Assembly (NCBI GenBank): GCA_041576815.1
Contig: JBFGKE010000001.1
Location: 1-64,000 of the forward strand
DNA length: 64,000 nt
Reading direction: 5' to 3'
Origin: SG8-38 sp041576815
GTDB lineage: Bacteria > Myxococcota_A > Polyangia > Polyangiales > Houyiibacteriaceae
Shown: piece by piece, positions 25,757-35,106 of the stretch
Layout: each line of letters begins with the position of its first letter
Position numbering within the stretch: the stretch's first letter is position 1
Made by a program: the position numbers and the translations under genes
Notes under the pieces: generated by a model
Told to the model about the DNA's origin: nothing
What the model saw: only the letters and a program-made list of their open reading frames with translations
Database searches by the model: none

Positions 25757-26371
25757 ATGGGTTTTCGCGATTGGATCAAGCCTCGGCTTCAGGACTTCGC
25801 GATGCGGTTCATGGACCCGCTTCGGCCGGACACGGTGAGCGCAGCCTCCGGCGACGTGCTCGAAATCGGGTTCGGCACCGGGCGCAACCTCGAGCACTAC
25901 GCAAGCGAAGAAGTGCGATCGCTGCACGGCCTCGACCCGCTCGCGACACTTGGTGTGCCCCGCGTCGAGGAACGGATCGCCAAGGCGACCTTCCCGGTCC
26001 AACGTGTCGCGCTTTCCGCCGATAGCCGACTTCCTTTCGACGCGGGGCGCTTCGACTGCGTGGTGACGACCTGGACGCTCTGCTCGATTCCCGACGTCGA
26101 TGCGGCGCTCGCCGAGATGCGCCGGGTGCTCAGGCCAGGCGGCCGCTACCTCTTCATCGAGCACGGGCGCGCCCGCGGGACGAGCGTCCAGCGATGGCAG
26201 GACCGGCTCGATCCAGTCTGGACCCGCCTCACCGACGGGTGCCACATCAATCGGCCCATCGATCGACTCGTCGAGCGCAGCGGGTTCGAGCTGGCATCTA
26301 TCGAGGAGTTCCAGGGCAAGGGGCCTGCGCTCGTGTCGAGCTTCTATCGCGGCGTCGCCGTCCGAAGCTGA
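25757..26371 (+). CDS. Class I SAM-dependent methyltransferase
   Basis: The 204-residue protein resembles UbiE/COQ5-like and phosphatidylethanolamine-type methyltransferases. Motif I is VLEIGFGTGRNLEHY (about 34-48), motif II includes DSRLPFDAGRFDCVVTTWTL, and VLRPGGRYLFIEHG is the post-motif segment. No membrane segment is seen. It is divergent from hom and followed convergently by the zinc-ribbon gene, which ends 5 nt away. Substrate not predicted. Confidence 0.87.
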   Translation: MGFRDWIKPRLQDFAMRFMDPLRPDTVSAASGDVLEIGFGTGRNLEHYASEEVRSLHGLDPLATLGVPRVEERIAKATFPVQRVALSADSRLPFDAGRFDCVVTTWTLCSIPDVDAALAEMRRVLRPGGRYLFIEHGRARGTSVQRWQDRLDPVWTRLTDGCHINRPIDRLVERSGFELASIEEFQGKGPALVSSFYRGVAVRS

Positions 26372-26376
26372 TCGTC

Positions 26377-26757
26377 TCAGCTCTCCAGCATGTCCAGGCA
26401 CTTTCGCGTCCAGCACGCGTCGCAGAAGACGGCGGTGCCGAATGCGTCGAGCACGAGCATGCCGCTGCAGATCGAACACTGCTGCTGCTCCGGCTCGCGG
26501 GTCTTCGGCTTCATGTTTTTCGGTAGAGCGTCTTGCCGATTGCTGCCAGTTTTGCGAATCGGCCCCCACCCCCCGTAGGGGTCTTCGAACCAAGCCTCGT
26601 TTTCTCGCGCGATCCAGTCAGCCCAGTCGGGGTCGTCCGACGCCCACGCATCACGGTCGTTGCGGTCGAGCTCGGGCCGCAGGGCTTCGTGCGTGCGCTC
26701 GTTCTGCCCTCTGCGGCGATGAGGCCCGCGGGGCTTCATTGGACGTTGCATCGGCAT
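26377..26757 (-). CDS. Small acidic protein with C-terminal zinc knuckles
   Basis: The 126-residue protein starts with an Arg-rich region and continues with a Trp/Asp-rich central stretch (DDPDWADWIARENEAWFEDP). It ends in two zinc knuckles, CSIC (about 94-97) and CDAC (112-115), a treble-clef-like pattern. An internal ATG at 26757 has GAGGG 7 nt upstream; the longer frame to 27057 is a shadow of the next gene. Possibly a nucleic-acid or ribosome-associated factor. Family unknown. Confidence 0.65.
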   Translation of the reverse strand: MPMQRPMKPRGPHRRRGQNERTHEALRPELDRNDRDAWASDDPDWADWIARENEAWFEDPYGGWGPIRKTGSNRQDALPKNMKPKTREPEQQQCSICSGMLVLDAFGTAVFCDACWTRKCLDMLES

Positions 26758-27010
26758 CGTGTCCCTCACTTTCTCGGGTGGGCACCTGCCCAAAACGCTG
26801 TGGAGCACGTTCCGTGCCATCGCCCCGTGCAGGCGTAGCGCGCGCTGCCGCTCCGAGGAGTGCAAAGCCTGCACTCGGCTGGGCCCTCGAGGCTGCAGGA
26901 GTTGCACTGCGCCAAGTGCTCGTTTCTCCCGTCGCCCGAAGTCGATTTGGATTGTCGACTCGGGCCGGCGGCACGGGGTTTGCTTCCCACAGTCTTGCGG
27001 AGGCAAGCCG

Positions 27011-27718
27011 ATGTTGCTCACAGAAAAGATCCCACTCGAGATTTCGAAGCCCCTCAAGCAAGCGCTCCTTCTACATCGCGTCCGGGCAGGTCTCGCCAGC
27101 CAGCGGCCCCTGGTGAGTCGCGCTTCGATCGACGAGGTCGAGCACGCGCTCGGGGTTTCGCTGCCTCATGCGCTGCTCGCGGTCTTCGCGTCGACCGGTC
27201 GAGACCCCTTCGAGATGGTGGTCCTGACCGAAGAGGCGCGGGAGCTGGACGGCCTCCGCCCGGATCTGGTCGCGGTCTCGGTGGAGCCCAAGCGCCTGGG
27301 AGCGTCGCCCCTCCCAGTCTATTGGTGTCTCCGTTCGGGTTCCTCGCCTCCACATTCCCCCGAGATGGTCCGGTGGACCCTCGACTCGGAGGGTCGCTGC
27401 TACGGGCTATCCGTGCTCGACTTCGTTCGTGCTTGCCTGGCCGAGGGCGAGCCGACCGCAGAGGAGAAGATCGCCATCCGCGGCCTGCTGCTACGGTTTA
27501 AACCGGCTGTCGTGAGCCAGCCACGCCTTCCCTTTCGGCGAGTGGTTCACCATCGTTTTGGACCGGGCTTCGTCTTGAGGGAGTTCGATGACGGCAATCA
27601 CAAGGTTGAAGTCGATTTCCCGAGCGTGGGCGTCAAGCTGTTGCTCGCGAGCTACGTGCAAGACGTCCCTGCGGTGCGAGCCAAGAACCCCGTTTCAGGG
27701 CGTCGGAGGCTGCGATGA
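27011..27718 (+). CDS. Hypothetical protein with SMI1/KNR4-like N-terminal region
   Basis: The 235-residue protein has a region IDEVEHALGVSLPHALLAVF (about 37-56) that resembles the start of SMI1/KNR4 domains. These occur in immunity and polymorphic-toxin contexts and in cell-wall regulation. The rest is alpha/beta without catalytic motifs, ending in a basic tail. A GGAGG site precedes the ATG. It overlaps the following small gene by 4 nt. No toxin gene is present nearby, so an immunity role is unsupported. Confidence 0.6.
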   Translation: MLLTEKIPLEISKPLKQALLLHRVRAGLASQRPLVSRASIDEVEHALGVSLPHALLAVFASTGRDPFEMVVLTEEARELDGLRPDLVAVSVEPKRLGASPLPVYWCLRSGSSPPHSPEMVRWTLDSEGRCYGLSVLDFVRACLAEGEPTAEEKIAIRGLLLRFKPAVVSQPRLPFRRVVHHRFGPGFVLREFDDGNHKVEVDFPSVGVKLLLASYVQDVPAVRAKNPVSGRRRLR

Positions 27719-27951
27719 GATTCGAGCAGGCGGATCTGGTCAGCCCGGAGGTGCTCGATCGTATTCGCGCCGACAATCAAGCGCTGCTCGAAGCCACCTC
27801 CTGCATGCAGGCAAGCATCGAAACCGGCAGGTTTGACGAAGCGGCGCCCATGGCCGCCAAGCTCGGTGAGATCCTTCGAAATCACGTCTCGTTGGTGGAC
27901 GGCGTGCTGGACGTCCTGACCTTGGACGACACGATGACCGAAAGGAGCTGA
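27715..27951 (+). CDS. Small acidic helical protein
   Basis: The 78-residue, mostly helical protein (VSPEVLDRIRADNQALLEA; LGEILRNHVSLVDGVLDVL) starts inside the stop of the SMI1-like gene (ATGA at 27715-27718). It is thus translationally coupled to it. It resembles no family I can name. Its end nearly meets the convergent sigma54 activator gene. Confidence 0.65.
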   Translation: MRFEQADLVSPEVLDRIRADNQALLEATSCMQASIETGRFDEAAPMAAKLGEILRNHVSLVDGVLDVLTLDDTMTERS

Positions 27952-27956
27952 GCCGC

Positions 27957-29345
27957 TCACTTGCCGTCGGTCGTCGACCCGCGCTTGGCGACTCCCCATT
28001 GTTCGAGCCGGTAGTGGATGGTTCGCTTGCTGATTCCGAGAATCGCCGCGGCTTTCGTCGGCGAGCCTCCGCACGCCTCGAGCGTCTTCATGATCGTGTA
28101 TCGTTCGACCTCGGCGAGGGTCACGCCCGGCACGAGCAAGCTGAGCGGCTCCGCCTCCCGTTCCGGCGGCTCGATGGGAAGGTCGTCGAGGCCCACGAGC
28201 TCCCCCTCGCTGAGCACGACGGCCTGCTCGATCGCGTGCTGAAGCTCTCGGACGTTCCCGGGCCAGGGGTAGCTCAGGAGGGCCTGTCGAGCCGTCGGTG
28301 TGAACCCGCGAACGTGCTTTTCGTTCTCTTCTGCGTAGATGCGGAGGAAGTGGTCGGCGAGCAGCGGGATGTCGCTCGGCCGCGCCCGCAACGGGGGCAC
28401 TTCGAGAACCACGACTTTCAGCCGGTAGTAGAGGTCCTCTCGGAATTTGCCGTCGTCGACGAGCGTCCTCAAGTCTCGATTCGTGGCCGCGACCACGCGC
28501 ACGTTGACTCGCACGGTCTCATTGCCGCCGACACGCTCGAGCTCGCGTTCTTGAAGGAACCGAAGAAGCTTGACCTGCACCGAGAGCGGCATCTCGCTGA
28601 GCTCGTCGAGAAACAGCGTGCCCCCGTCCGCTTGCTCCAGGCGGCCTCGACGCCGGGTCAGCGCTCCGGTGAAGGCTCCCTTTTCGTGTCCGAACAGCTC
28701 CGACTCGAGCACGCTCTCGGCGAGCGCGGCGCAGTTGAGGCGCACCAACGGCCCGGCGCACCTGAGGGAGTTTTCATGGACCGCCTTTGCGATAAGCTCC
28801 TTGCCCGTCCCGGTCTCCCCCTGAATGAGGACCGTTGAGCGGCTCTTCGCGGCTTGAAACAGTCGGTTGAATAGGCGTTGCATCGCCGGATTGGCGCCGA
28901 TGACGTGGTTCAGGCGCTCGGCCGGGGCGGCGTGCGCTTCTCTCCGCGCTTCGCGTGCTTTCTTCGCGTGAAAGGGCTTGTCGAGACACCGCTCGACGAC
29001 GAGCGCCAACGCGTCGGGCCGAACGGGCAGGGTCAACAGGCGGTCGGCGCCGGACGCGAGCGCCTCGACCGCGGCATCGGTCGAGCCGGACCGCCCCATG
29101 GCCACGAGCGACGCCGTAGGCAGTAGCGCGCGGGCTTGGCCTAAGAGACTGAGGCCGTCGCTGTCGCCGTCGAGCTCCACGAGCACCACGTCAGGCCTCG
29201 AGCGTTCGAGGAGCTCGAGCGCGGCGCGGGAGTCGGGGGCCGTCTCGACGACGTGTCCAATGGAGGTCAACTGGCCCTCCAGCTCCGCCTGAACCGCGGG
29301 GTCGCTCTCCACGATGAGGATCCGCCCTGTGGGTCTCTCCGCCAT
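27957..29345 (-). CDS. Sigma54-dependent activator with degenerate receiver domain (NtrC-like)
   Basis: The 462-residue protein has a receiver domain (1-125), a sigma54 AAA+ domain and a Fis-type HTH. The AAA+ domain (about 140-370) has Walker A GETGTGKE, GAFTGA for sigma54 contact, LFLDELSEM (Walker B) and PWPGNVREL. The C-terminal HTH includes TKAAAILGISKRTIHYRL. In the receiver the phosphorylation Asp is Glu57 (VVLVELDG), the conserved switch Thr is Gly (VAMGRSG) and the conserved Lys is Leu (LLTLPV). Classical phosphorelay control is therefore unlikely. Longer starts at 29381 or 29432 are possible. No partner histidine kinase is nearby. Confidence 0.93.
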   Translation of the reverse strand: MAERPTGRILIVESDPAVQAELEGQLTSIGHVVETAPDSRAALELLERSRPDVVLVELDGDSDGLSLLGQARALLPTASLVAMGRSGSTDAAVEALASGADRLLTLPVRPDALALVVERCLDKPFHAKKAREARREAHAAPAERLNHVIGANPAMQRLFNRLFQAAKSRSTVLIQGETGTGKELIAKAVHENSLRCAGPLVRLNCAALAESVLESELFGHEKGAFTGALTRRRGRLEQADGGTLFLDELSEMPLSVQVKLLRFLQERELERVGGNETVRVNVRVVAATNRDLRTLVDDGKFREDLYYRLKVVVLEVPPLRARPSDIPLLADHFLRIYAEENEKHVRGFTPTARQALLSYPWPGNVRELQHAIEQAVVLSEGELVGLDDLPIEPPEREAEPLSLLVPGVTLAEVERYTIMKTLEACGGSPTKAAAILGISKRTIHYRLEQWGVAKRGSTTDGK

Positions 29346-29572
29346 CGGCCAAGGATGGCCTGGCGTCGGCGACGAGTCCATGATTTCAGGCCGCGCGACG
29401 CTGACGCTCGAGGTACGGTCGGCATGTCCCATGAGGTGCGCCTATTCCCTTGGCTTGCGAAGCACGACGGGCAGCTCGACGAGAACGCTACAGGGAACCA
29501 AACGTTCGTGGATACACCGTAGTTGCTCAAGATCGCGCTCCGGTTCAATCTCCGGTACGTTCCGGTAAGACG

Positions 29573-31498
29573 ATGAACCGGTTGAGGTTTGCTCTAGAGA
29601 GATTTCTCGTTCGGGGGGCTCGCTACCAGCTTCTCGCTGTAGCCGCGATGATCGGGTTGATCTCGCTCATCGCGGGAGCGCTCGTTCTCATGACTCCTCA
29701 GCACGAAGAGGGGCTTGGCGACGCCGTCTGGTGGGCCTTCCTCCGCCTCACCGACCCCGGCTACCTCGGCGACGACGTGGGAGCCATCCCGCGATTCATT
29801 TCAACCGTGCTCACCGTGGCTGGCTACGTCCTATTCATGGGGTCGTTGGTAGCGATCATGACACAATGGTTGAACGCTACGATGAGGCGGCTGGAAGCGG
29901 GTTTCACGCCTGTGGTACGAAGAAACCACGTCCTGGTGCTCGGCTGGACGCAGCGGGCGGGTATCGTCATTGGCGACCTTTTTCGGTCCGAGGGTCGCCT
30001 ACGAAGGTTTTTGGAGCGCCGGGGGGCTTCCCAGCTGCATGTGGTCTTGCTGGCGCGCGACGTGGGACCACGCTTGGTTCAAGAGCTCAAAGAGCGCGTC
30101 GGCCGCGTGTGGCGACCAAGCCAGGTCACGCTCCGGTCGGGGTCGCCACTACGCGGCGATCACCTCACGCGCGTCGACTTTCTGAACGCGAGCGTGATCC
30201 TGATCCCCGTCGGGGAGTTCTCGAGCGCCGGCCCCGAGGGCGCGGACACGCGCACGATCAAGACGCTACTTTCGCTCAGCAACCATCCGCTCGTCGCGGA
30301 TGGAAAAGAGTTGCCCCTCGTCGTCGTCGAGCTGTTCGACGCCCGCAAGTCGGACCTCGCACGAAGGGCGTACACCGGGCCCATCGAGGTGGTCGCAAGC
30401 GATGCGACGGTGAGCCGCTTGATCGCCCAAAACGTCCGGCACGAGGGCCTTTCACACGTCTTTAGCGAGCTCTTGACGCACGGTGAAGGCAACGAGCTTT
30501 ACGTGCGTCGCCTGCCGAACTTGGCAGGACAGACTTTCGGGAGCCTCGTCGGTCGTTTTCCAAAGGCGGTTTTCCTCGGCGCGGTACGCGAAAAGGCTGG
30601 GACATTCGAGCCTTTTCTCAACCCGCCGCGCGATTTCGAGCTCCGGGCAGACGATCGGGTGGTCCTGCTTGCGCGGGCGTACGCGGATACTGAGCCGAGC
30701 AGCGAGCTTCCCGCCGTCCAAATCGAGGAGGCGTCGCGACCCGTTTCGACTTCTTTGGCCGGCGCCGCACGCCGCGTCCTGGTCCTGGGTTGGAATCAGC
30801 GCGTCCCGGCGCTGGTCGACGAATGCGCGAGCCATGCGACACAATCCTTCCGCATCGACATCATGACCTTGGTTCCCGCGGAGCAGCGCCAGGCGGCACT
30901 GGCCCGTCACGAGTTGCATCTAGAGCGTCTTCAACTCACCCACATCGAAGGCGATTACACCTTGCGCAAAGACCTCAAGCGAGTGAAACCAGCGACGTAC
31001 GACAACATCATCATGTTGGGGAACGACTGGGTCGGAAGCGGAGAGGAGTCCGACGCGCGAACGATCGTCGGGTATCTCTCGTTGCAAGAGTTGCTCGGCG
31101 AAGCCAGTCGACCAAAGCTGCTCGTCGAGCTTCTCGATCAAGAGAACGTGGGGTTGTTGGGGGAGCGCTCGGGTGAGGTCTTGATCAGCCCACTCATTCT
31201 GAGCCACATGTTGGCGCAAGTCGGTTTGCGACGCGAGCTCGGGCCGGTGTTCGACGAGCTATTCGCGGCTGGCGGCACGGAGATCGCATTTCGGCGGGCC
31301 TCGGAGTACGCGCTCACCGGTCGGCGCGTCACATTCCACGATGTCCAGGCAGCGGCGCTTGCGCGTGGCGAGGTGGCGCTGGGCGTCCGCGTCGGTGCCG
31401 CGAAGTCCGAGGTTTCCGGTCTGGAGCTGAATCCGTTGAAGACGCGCGAATACGAGCTCGGCGAGGACGACGACATTCCGGTCCTATCGCGTGCGTGA
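29573..31498 (+). CDS. CASTOR/POLLUX-like ion channel with two RCK-type domains
   Basis: The 641-residue protein is related to plant nuclear-envelope channels CASTOR and POLLUX/DMI1 and their bacterial relatives. Two N-terminal transmembrane helices (about 22-40 and 72-94) flank a pore loop with LTDPGYLGDD in place of a K+-channel filter. Two NAD-type Rossmann domains follow, starting HVLVLGWTQRAGIVIG (about 116) and RRVLVLGWNQRVPALV (about 400). Cation conduction, possibly Ca2+ gated, is the family role; selectivity here cannot be read. The gene is divergent from the activator and convergent with the transporter operon. Confidence 0.86.
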   Translation: MNRLRFALERFLVRGARYQLLAVAAMIGLISLIAGALVLMTPQHEEGLGDAVWWAFLRLTDPGYLGDDVGAIPRFISTVLTVAGYVLFMGSLVAIMTQWLNATMRRLEAGFTPVVRRNHVLVLGWTQRAGIVIGDLFRSEGRLRRFLERRGASQLHVVLLARDVGPRLVQELKERVGRVWRPSQVTLRSGSPLRGDHLTRVDFLNASVILIPVGEFSSAGPEGADTRTIKTLLSLSNHPLVADGKELPLVVVELFDARKSDLARRAYTGPIEVVASDATVSRLIAQNVRHEGLSHVFSELLTHGEGNELYVRRLPNLAGQTFGSLVGRFPKAVFLGAVREKAGTFEPFLNPPRDFELRADDRVVLLARAYADTEPSSELPAVQIEEASRPVSTSLAGAARRVLVLGWNQRVPALVDECASHATQSFRIDIMTLVPAEQRQAALARHELHLERLQLTHIEGDYTLRKDLKRVKPATYDNIIMLGNDWVGSGEESDARTIVGYLSLQELLGEASRPKLLVELLDQENVGLLGERSGEVLISPLILSHMLAQVGLRRELGPVFDELFAAGGTEIAFRRASEYALTGRRVTFHDVQAAALARGEVALGVRVGAAKSEVSGLELNPLKTREYELGEDDDIPVLSRA

Positions 31499-31558
31499 GG
31501 CTTTTTTGTCGTAGAGCTGTGCGCGCGGAGGGCGACGCCCGTGCCGCTCGAGTCGAGC

Positions 31559-32923
31559 CTACTGCCCGTCGTCGGCAACCATCTCCTCAGACCACTTCAG
31601 ACGAATCCGCTTCACCCGGTTCCTGCCGACATCGAGAACCTTGGCGGTATAGGGGCCAACCTGCACCTCGTCGCCCGGCTTGGCGAGCCTTCCGAGACGT
31701 GCGGTCACGTGGCCGCCGATCGTGTCCTCGTTTTCGTCCTCGTCGTTGCTCAGCTCGAAATCCAGCCTGTCACACGCCTCCGGAACGGACATGCGTCCGG
31801 AAAGCTCGTAGACGCCGTCCTCGACTTCCCTGAACTCCCGTTCGTGCTCATCGAACTCGTCGCCAAGCGGCCCCACGATCTCCTCGAGGGCGTCCTCACG
31901 AAACGCGAGGCCGATGACGGTTCCGCGCTCGTCGAGGACGGCGGCGCAGTGCTGCTGCTTGCTTTGCAGCTCCAGGAGGAAATCGGACAGCGACATGGTG
32001 TCGGGTACGAACAGCGCCTCTCGCGCGAGCGAGCGGAGCTCGAGCGCCTTCGAGTCGAGGAGCTGCTGCATCAAGTCTTTCGTGTGGACGAAGCCGATGA
32101 TCGTGTCCAATCCCACCTCGCACAAGGGCAGGCGGCTGTGGCCGCTGTCGCGAATCACCGCCATGTTTTCGTCGTCCGGGCGGCCGACGGAGAGGAACTC
32201 GACGTCGATGCGCGGCACGACGATGTGCCGGACCTCGAGCTCCATGATCCGAAAGACGTTTTCGGTGACTTCGTGCTCGAGCTTCGAGATGTGCCCAGCC
32301 GCCCACGACAGAGCGAGCATGGACCGGATTTCTTCGGACGTATGCGTGATCTCATGCCCCTCGTGCGCCTGTAGGCCGGCCAAGCGAAGCATCCAGTTCG
32401 AGGTGCTGTTGATCACCGCGATGAACGGTTGAAAGACCCACGTGAAGACGCGGAGCGGGAACGCGGTGTGCAGGGCGGTCGTCTCGGCCCGACGAAGGGC
32501 CCACATTTTCGGCGCCTGCTCGCCAACCGTCATGTGAAGCACGGTGATCACGGCGAAGGCCAATCCTATCGATACGATGGGAACCCACTGTGCATCCGCG
32601 GCGACCCCGACCCCCATGCCCTGGAGCGCCGCGACGATGAGGACCGACACGGCCGGCTCGCCGAGCGCGCCGAGGATCAGGCTGGCGATGGTGATCCCCA
32701 GTTGGCAGGCGGAAAGATAGCGGTCCATGTTTCGGAGAATGTGCTGGACCGCTTTTGCGCTTCGGCTTCCTTCGCCCGCCAGGGTGTCGATTCGCGTGGT
32801 GCGAACCTTGACCAACGCGAACTCCGTCGCGACGAAGAAACCATTCAACAGCACGAAAAAAAGCGTCGCTCCGAGCCTCCAGGCGATCCCGATCGCGTCG
32901 AGATGCGCGTGTGTTTCTTCCAT
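31559..32923 (-). CDS. CNNM/CorC-type membrane protein (hemolysin family)
   Basis: The 454-residue protein has an N-terminal DUF21/CNNM membrane domain with four hydrophobic segments (to about 165) containing FVLLNGFFVATEFALVKVR. A CBS-domain pair follows (about 210-330; RHIVVPRIDVEFLSV, VGLDTIIGFVHTKDL). The C-terminal CorC_HlyC domain is at about 365-445. This family mediates Mg2+ or Co2+ efflux/homeostasis. It is the last gene of the six-gene minus-strand block, 23 nt after mgtE. Old annotations as hemolysins are not meaningful. Confidence 0.92.
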   Translation of the reverse strand: MEETHAHLDAIGIAWRLGATLFFVLLNGFFVATEFALVKVRTTRIDTLAGEGSRSAKAVQHILRNMDRYLSACQLGITIASLILGALGEPAVSVLIVAALQGMGVGVAADAQWVPIVSIGLAFAVITVLHMTVGEQAPKMWALRRAETTALHTAFPLRVFTWVFQPFIAVINSTSNWMLRLAGLQAHEGHEITHTSEEIRSMLALSWAAGHISKLEHEVTENVFRIMELEVRHIVVPRIDVEFLSVGRPDDENMAVIRDSGHSRLPLCEVGLDTIIGFVHTKDLMQQLLDSKALELRSLAREALFVPDTMSLSDFLLELQSKQQHCAAVLDERGTVIGLAFREDALEEIVGPLGDEFDEHEREFREVEDGVYELSGRMSVPEACDRLDFELSNDEDENEDTIGGHVTARLGRLAKPGDEVQVGPYTAKVLDVGRNRVKRIRLKWSEEMVADDGQ

Positions 32924-32946
32924 CTAATCTGCCTCCATGAATGCCC

Positions 32947-34254
32947 TCATTGCGAGCTTGCCAGCATGCTTGCGAGCAGCGTCGCGAGTCCGAGAAAAGT
33001 GAAGAAACCAACGACGTCCGTCACCGTCGTGAGAATAATCGACGACGCCGTCGCCGGGTCGCGCTTGGCCTTGACGAGGGCGATGGGGATCAGCGCGCCC
33101 GCCGCGGATGCCGCGACCATCGACACGATCATCGCGAGCAGCATCACCAGCGCGAGTCCGAGGTTGCGGCTCCAGGCATAAACGCCGATCGACGTCACGA
33201 TTGCGATCGCGACCCCATTGACCAAGCCCACGATCAATTCTTTGACCAGCACGCGAAAACCTTGCGAGACCCGGATCTCACGTAGAGCGAGTCCCCGCAT
33301 CGTGACCGCCAGAGCTTGCGCGCCGGTGTTTCCGGATTGCCCGGCCACCACTGGCAAGAGGACGGCGACCGCGGTGAAACGGGCGATCGTGCTCTCGAAA
33401 AGACCGACGACGCTTGCGGCCAGAAACGCCGTCACCAAGTTGATGTTCAGCCAGGGCAGGCGGCTTTTGACGCCGACCCAGGGGCTCGAAAGTGCTCGCT
33501 CTTCCTTCGAGCCACCAACCATCTGCTGGAGGTCGGTGATGGCGTCTTGCTGTGCCGCTTCGACTAGACCTGCTTGCCGGATGATTCCGACGACGTGATT
33601 GTGCAGATCGACGACGGGTAGGCTCGAAAGACGATGTTCTTGAAGGAGCTCGACGACCTCTTCGCGTGGGGTCATCGGATGCACGAACGCCGTCCGAGGG
33701 CTTGCGAGCTCCGCGAGCTGCTGATCGGGATCGGCACCCACGACGTCTTGCAAGCGCACCATGCCGGTGTAGATGCCCTCGTCGTCGACCATCACGAGGT
33801 CGGCGACCCGCCGGTCGCGCAGCTCACGAACCCTGTCGAGGGCATCCCGAACGACGGTGTCCTGCTTGAACAACGCGACTTTGGCGTCCATCAGGTTGCC
33901 GGCGGTGCCCGGCGGGAAGCTCAGGATGTCGCGAATCTCCGCGGCAAGGGCATCCGAAACGGTTTGCAGGGCGCGGTTCTGGAGCTGATCGGGCAAGCGC
34001 GCGAGCAAGTTGGCCGCATGGGCAGGGTCGAGCTCCGACATCAGTCGGGGCAGCGCACCTTCGTCGGCGGCGCCGAGGACCTGCGAGGCCCGGTCGGGGT
34101 GCATGCGACGAAGGACTCCGGCTGCAACGCGAGGGGGCTCCTCGGCGAGCAGGGTTGCCACGTGGGCTGGGTTTTGCGTCTCCATCTCACGAGCGGCCTC
34201 CTCGGGATGACGCTGGACGAACTGGCCGACGAGCGCGCGAGCTGCAGAAGTCAT
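32947..34254 (-). CDS. mgtE: Magnesium transporter MgtE
   Basis: This is a full-length 435-residue Mg2+ channel. It has an N-terminal superhelical domain (residues 1-110, HPEEAAREMETQNPAHVATLL) and a CBS pair (about 120-245). Five membrane helices hold a P-x-V-A-G-Q-S-G-N-T-G-A-Q pore motif at about 303, present as VVAGQSGNTGAQALAV. The cytosolic domain senses Mg2+ and closes the channel. Its ATG overlaps the stop of the membrane-less MgtE relative upstream (ATGA), a strong indication they act together. Confidence 0.95.
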   Translation of the reverse strand: MTSAARALVGQFVQRHPEEAAREMETQNPAHVATLLAEEPPRVAAGVLRRMHPDRASQVLGAADEGALPRLMSELDPAHAANLLARLPDQLQNRALQTVSDALAAEIRDILSFPPGTAGNLMDAKVALFKQDTVVRDALDRVRELRDRRVADLVMVDDEGIYTGMVRLQDVVGADPDQQLAELASPRTAFVHPMTPREEVVELLQEHRLSSLPVVDLHNHVVGIIRQAGLVEAAQQDAITDLQQMVGGSKEERALSSPWVGVKSRLPWLNINLVTAFLAASVVGLFESTIARFTAVAVLLPVVAGQSGNTGAQALAVTMRGLALREIRVSQGFRVLVKELIVGLVNGVAIAIVTSIGVYAWSRNLGLALVMLLAMIVSMVAASAAGALIPIALVKAKRDPATASSIILTTVTDVVGFFTFLGLATLLASMLASSQ

Positions 34255-35099
34255 CGCTTGCTCCCGGAGGTGGTTCCCGTCGTGCCGAGGAGGAGCGCGC
34301 TCGCGGACTCGACGACGCCAAGCAGCCCGATCTGGTAGAGCTCGCCCAGCGCGGCGCCCGTTTCCGCGGCCTGGTCGGCCGCCGCTGTCCCAGCGAGTCG
34401 CTGTTCGAGGCTACGCATCACTTCGTATCGAAGGACACCGGCAAAGCGCCCCCCGTCGTCGACGACGGGGAGAGCGTGAAAGCGTCGCCACCCGGGGTGC
34501 GCGGCCACGACCCGCCAGCTCGATCGCGCGGACACGGCCTGCGCGGGGCGCGTGGCGAGCAACCCGATGAGCTGCTCCGGACGCGCTTGCATGAGCTGGC
34601 GGATGTTGACGACCCCAACCAGCCTCTGGTCGGCCGCGACGACGTAGAGGTAGTAGAGCGCGTGCTGGGGCGACTGACGCATCTGAAGCAGCGCATCCTC
34701 GACGCTGGAGGTTTCGGAGACGGCCCGGACCTCGGGATCCATCAGTGCCCCGGCCGTATTCTCGCTATATCGGAGTGACTGCTCGATCTCCGCACGCGAC
34801 TTGGCGCTCAGGTGCTCCATGGTGAACGCGCGTGTCGAGGGATTGGTCACCCGAAGGACGGCCGCGGCGACATGGCGCCTGGCCGTGGAGAGCACACGCG
34901 CCGACCGAGCTGGCGTCAGATGCTCCAGCGCTGCCGCGGAGGTGACCGGAGCGAGCCACCGCAAGAGCTCGGCGCAAACCTCGTCAGGAAGCGCTCCCAT
35001 GACGTCGGAGGCCCCCGCAGAATCCATCGCCTCGATTGCCCTTGCCGCTTCGGCAGGATGCTTCAGCACGAAGGTTTTGAGCAGCGTATTTTCCAGCAT
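34251..35099 (-). CDS. Soluble MgtE-N/CBS protein without the membrane domain
   Basis: The 282-residue protein has the same N-terminal superhelix (MLENTLLKTFVLKHPAEAARAIEAMD) and CBS pair as MgtE. CBS elements include VVGVVNIRQLMQARPEQLI and FHALPVVDDGGRFAG. It ends after about 260 residues in a weakly hydrophobic tail (LLGVVESASALLLG) and lacks the five-helix pore domain. It is directly upstream of, and overlaps, full-length mgtE. This may be a cytosolic regulatory partner made from the sensor half of MgtE. It could also be a decaying duplicate, though the frame is intact. Confidence 0.85.
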   Translation of the reverse strand: MLENTLLKTFVLKHPAEAARAIEAMDSAGASDVMGALPDEVCAELLRWLAPVTSAAALEHLTPARSARVLSTARRHVAAAVLRVTNPSTRAFTMEHLSAKSRAEIEQSLRYSENTAGALMDPEVRAVSETSSVEDALLQMRQSPQHALYYLYVVAADQRLVGVVNIRQLMQARPEQLIGLLATRPAQAVSARSSWRVVAAHPGWRRFHALPVVDDGGRFAGVLRYEVMRSLEQRLAGTAAADQAAETGAALGELYQIGLLGVVESASALLLGTTGTTSGSKR

Positions 35100-35106
35100 G
35101 ACGGCA

